Shown piece after piece: positions 13,980-15,614 of a DNA stretch of 15,614 bases. The first letter of the stretch is position 1, and each line of letters opens with the position of its first letter. The notes beneath the pieces were generated by a model, which did no database searches, was not told the origin of the DNA, and saw nothing but the letters and a program-made list of their open reading frames with translations. Position numbers and translations under genes: made by a program. The DNA is taken from NCBI GenBank assembly GCA_031178565.1, contig JAPSIU010000035.1, positions 1 to 15,614 on the forward strand, read 5' to 3'. The stretch comes from Leucobacter sp. Its GTDB lineage: Bacteria > Actinomycetota > Actinomycetes > Actinomycetales > Microbacteriaceae.

Positions 13980-14810
13980 GTGCCCTCTGCCCCTGCAACC
14001 GCGCCGGAGAGTGCCGGAGCGCGGCGTCCGCTGTGGCCGTCTCTCGTCGCGGTCGCCATCGTCGTCCTCGTCGTCACGGCGATCGTCGTACTCGGCCGTC
14101 CTCTGCTGCCCATGTTCAGCGACCCGGTCCGGGCGCGGGAGACGATCGGGAGCCTGGGCGGCTGGGCTCCCCTCGCGTTCATGGCCATGCAGGTGGCGCA
14201 AGTCGTCATCGCGCCCCTGCCCGGCCAGGTGACGGGTCTCATCGGCGGCTTCCTCTTCGGCCCCTGGCTCGGCCTGCTGTACACGATGATCGGAGCCCTC
14301 GTCGGCTTCTGGCTCGTCTTCGTACTCGCGCGGAAACTCGGCAGACCGTTCGTCGAGCGGTTCGTGAAACCGACGACACTCGCGAAGTTCGATGGTGTGC
14401 TCGCCAGAGGAGGGCCGTTCGTCCTCTTCCTCATCTATCTGCTCCCGGCCTTTCCCGACGATGTGATCTCGTTCGTCGCGGGCCTCACCCGCATCCCGAT
14501 CCGCACGCTGCTCGTCGTGTCCCTCGCCGGCCGCCTGCCCGGATATCTGGTCCTCAGTTTCGCGGGGGAGGGACTCACCGGGGAGAACGGAAACCCGCTC
14601 GTCGTCGGCGGCGGAGTGCTGCTGGCGCTCGGCATCGTCGCGGTCTGGCAGCGCCGGTGGATCCACGACTTCGTGACGAGCGACCACCGCGGACAGTTCG
14701 TCCGCGACTCCTGGTCGCTGTCGCTCGGAGCGACGATACTCGTCGTCGTCGGCGCCGTGATCGTCAGCGCGCTCCTGCTCTGGGCCGCCTTCGTCCCGCC
14801 CGTTCAGTAA
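13980..14810 (+). CDS. VTT-domain (DedA/TVP38-type) membrane protein
   Basis: 276 residues from GTG at 13980. About five to six hydrophobic segments are visible: near 20-42, 63-80 and 82-105 (rich in Gly, with FLFGPWLGLLYTMIGALVGFW), 145-170, 178-205, 215-225 and 250-270. The reentrant motif region FLIYLLPAFPDDVISFVAGLTRIP resembles the F-x-P-x-x-P-x-x-x-x-x-Y/FVAG signature of TVP38/TMEM64 and DedA proteins, with a later GRLPGYLVLSFAG. Such proteins are lipid scramblases/transporters; bacterial members recycle undecaprenyl phosphate or phospholipids and affect membrane stress and antibiotic resistance. The specific subfamily is TVP38-like by length and motif, by recall. The gene stands alone after the metY-like gene and converges with panB. 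Confidence 0.85.
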   Translation: MPSAPATAPESAGARRPLWPSLVAVAIVVLVVTAIVVLGRPLLPMFSDPVRARETIGSLGGWAPLAFMAMQVAQVVIAPLPGQVTGLIGGFLFGPWLGLLYTMIGALVGFWLVFVLARKLGRPFVERFVKPTTLAKFDGVLARGGPFVLFLIYLLPAFPDDVISFVAGLTRIPIRTLLVVSLAGRLPGYLVLSFAGEGLTGENGNPLVVGGGVLLALGIVAVWQRRWIHDFVTSDHRGQFVRDSWSLSLGATILVVVGAVIVSALLLWAAFVPPVQ

Positions 14811-14837
14811 GCGGTTCAGTACGCCGTTCTGGAAGGC

Positions 14838-14852
14838 GGCGCCGACGGTGCC
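14838..14852. terminator. Possible hairpin between VTT gene and panB
   Basis: GGCGCC (14838-14843) pairs with GGTGCC (14847-14852) around GAC, with one G-T wobble. It is in the 45-base convergent gap 14811-14855. There is no T-run, so this is tentative. Confidence 0.25.
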
Positions 14853-14855
14853 GGG

Positions 14856-15614
14856 TCAGGCTGAGCCGGAGAGCACCGCACGCGCCGCCTCGACGGCTTC
14901 CGCGGTCGCCGCGTACTGATGCTCCGCCCCCGGGAACGCGCCGCTGCGCACCTCGTCGGCGTAGGCGGAGATCGCCTCGGTCATGCCGTCGCCCACGTTC
15001 CCGTAGCGCTTCACGAACTTCGCGGTGCGCCCCTCCGTGATCCCGAGCAGATCGTGCAGCACGAGCACCTGGCCATCGGCCGGCCCCGCCCCGATGCCGA
15101 TGACGGGAATCCTCAGCGCCGACCTCAGAAGCTCGGTGATCTCCGACGGGACCGCCTCGATCACCAGGCAGAACGCACCCGCCTCCTGGATCCCCAACGC
15201 CTCCTCGACGATGCGCACGGCGCTCTCGCCCGTCCGACCCTGCGCCTTCAGCCCGCCGAGGGCGGTGGCCGTCTGGGGCGTGAGCCCGATGTGCCCGACC
15301 ACGGCGATCCCGGCGTCGACGATCGCGCGGATCCGGCTCAGCCGCACCGGGCTTCCGCCCTCGAGCTTCACGGAGTCCGCTCCGGCCTCCTTCGCGAAGC
15401 GCACTGCGGTCTCGACGGCCTGCGCGTCGGACAGTTCCGTCGACCCGAAGGGCACGTCGCACACCACGAACGCGTTCTCCGTTCCCCGGCGCACCGCCTT
15501 CGCCAGCACGAGCATCTCGTCGACCGTCACGGACACCGTCGAATCGTGCCCGAGGACCACCTGCGCGCCCGAGTCGCCCACGAGCACCATGTCGAGCGCG
15601 CGGGCGTCGACATG
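14856..15614 (-). CDS. panB: 3-methyl-2-oxobutanoate hydroxymethyltransferase, PanB (5' end missing)
   Basis: Frame is open to the right edge; 252 residues are visible (starting HVDARALDMVLVGDS), out of a usual 265-285, so roughly 20-35 N-terminal residues lie outside. Visible motifs: MVLVGDS with the metal-binding Asp, GHDSTVSVTVDEML, FVVCDVPFGS with the second Asp, VKLEGG, VVGHIGLTPQTATALGG, FCLVIEAVPSEIT with the catalytic Glu, IPVIGIGAGPADGQVLVLHDLLGIT and KFVKRYGNVGD. PanB makes ketopantoate from alpha-ketoisovalerate and methylene-tetrahydrofolate, the first committed step to pantothenate and coenzyme A. Two mild changes from the commonest family text are PQT instead of PQS and NVGD after the KFVKRY block. 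The C-terminus (VEAARAVLSGSA) is normal. Its operon partners lie beyond the window. Confidence 0.94.
   Translation of the reverse strand, partial: HVDARALDMVLVGDSGAQVVLGHDSTVSVTVDEMLVLAKAVRRGTENAFVVCDVPFGSTELSDAQAVETAVRFAKEAGADSVKLEGGSPVRLSRIRAIVDAGIAVVGHIGLTPQTATALGGLKAQGRTGESAVRIVEEALGIQEAGAFCLVIEAVPSEITELLRSALRIPVIGIGAGPADGQVLVLHDLLGITEGRTAKFVKRYGNVGDGMTEAISAYADEVRSGAFPGAEHQYAATAEAVEAARAVLSGSA

Noticed and set aside
12801..14687. Minus-strand open frame (628 codons) opposite metY and the VTT gene.
   Set aside because: Highly charged, Asp/Glu/Arg-rich translation without motifs; it is the antisense of two well-supported genes.
13046..15040. Plus-strand frame (664 codons) through metY, VTT and into panB.
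   Set aside because: Arg-rich low-complexity product in a frame offset from both metY and VTT; no domain.
1..15614. tRNA, rRNA, CRISPR, insertion sequence or phage elements.
   Set aside because: No cloverleaf-like segment, regular repeat array, terminal inverted repeats, transposase or integrase motif was seen on either strand.

Overview
The window comes from a high-GC Gram-positive actinobacterium. Codons end mostly in G or C, GTG starts are common, there is a wall-sorted protein with an LPETG signal, and the gene set (PspA, dGTPase, class II aldolase, RimK, VTT membrane protein, PanB) fits the Microbacteriaceae. A Leucobacter-like genus is my guess from overall protein flavour only. No IS element, integrase, tRNA, rRNA or CRISPR array is visible, so this looks like ordinary chromosome rather than an island.

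Layout, left to right. (1) 1-1863, plus strand: the 3' part of a PspA/IM30 gene, followed 5 bases later by a coiled-coil protein with a glycine-rich, hydrophobic tail; probably one envelope-stress operon. (2) 4239-1932, minus strand: a dGTPase-like HD phosphohydrolase overlapping a class II aldolase. (3) 4306-6713, plus strand: a small uncharacterised protein with an AHSA1-like tail, a diacylglycerol/lipid kinase, and a membrane-anchored YceI protein. (4) 6721-8437: a RimK-type glutamate ligase (minus) with an RCK_C/TrkA_C domain fused to its C-terminus, transcribed away from a retropepsin-like RimB/DUF785 protein (plus) across a 25-base gap. (5) 8429-8884, minus strand: a META/HslJ-type lipoprotein. 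(6) 9139-11265, plus strand: a large secreted S1 serine protease with a propeptide, Ig-like modules and an LPETG anchor, with a good promoter and a very clear rho-independent terminator. (7) 11398-13952, plus strand: a translationally coupled MalY-type C-S lyase and MetY-type sulfhydrylase, i.e. sulfur amino-acid metabolism. (8) 13980-14810: a VTT/DedA-family membrane protein, probably leaderless. (9) 15614-14856, minus strand: panB, cut by the window's right edge.

Gene density is very high. The longest gene-free stretch is about 254 bases (8885-9138) and holds the divergent promoters of the lipoprotein and the protease. Convergent pairs are separated by only 6-7 bases, with short hairpins over the stop codons. 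At least two genes, perhaps four, have a -10-like hexamer exactly 6 bases before the start codon and no usable Shine-Dalgarno sequence, suggesting leaderless transcripts.

The most interesting unit is the RimK-RCK_C / RimB-like divergent pair. A ribosomal- or peptide-glutamylating ATP-grasp enzyme carries a ligand-binding domain best known from potassium transport, where it can sense cyclic di-AMP, and it sits next to a predicted protease of the type that accompanies RimK in pseudomonads. Second is the PspA-linked coiled-coil protein, which resembles the C-terminal region of actinobacterial TPM-domain membrane proteins but lacks the TPM domain.
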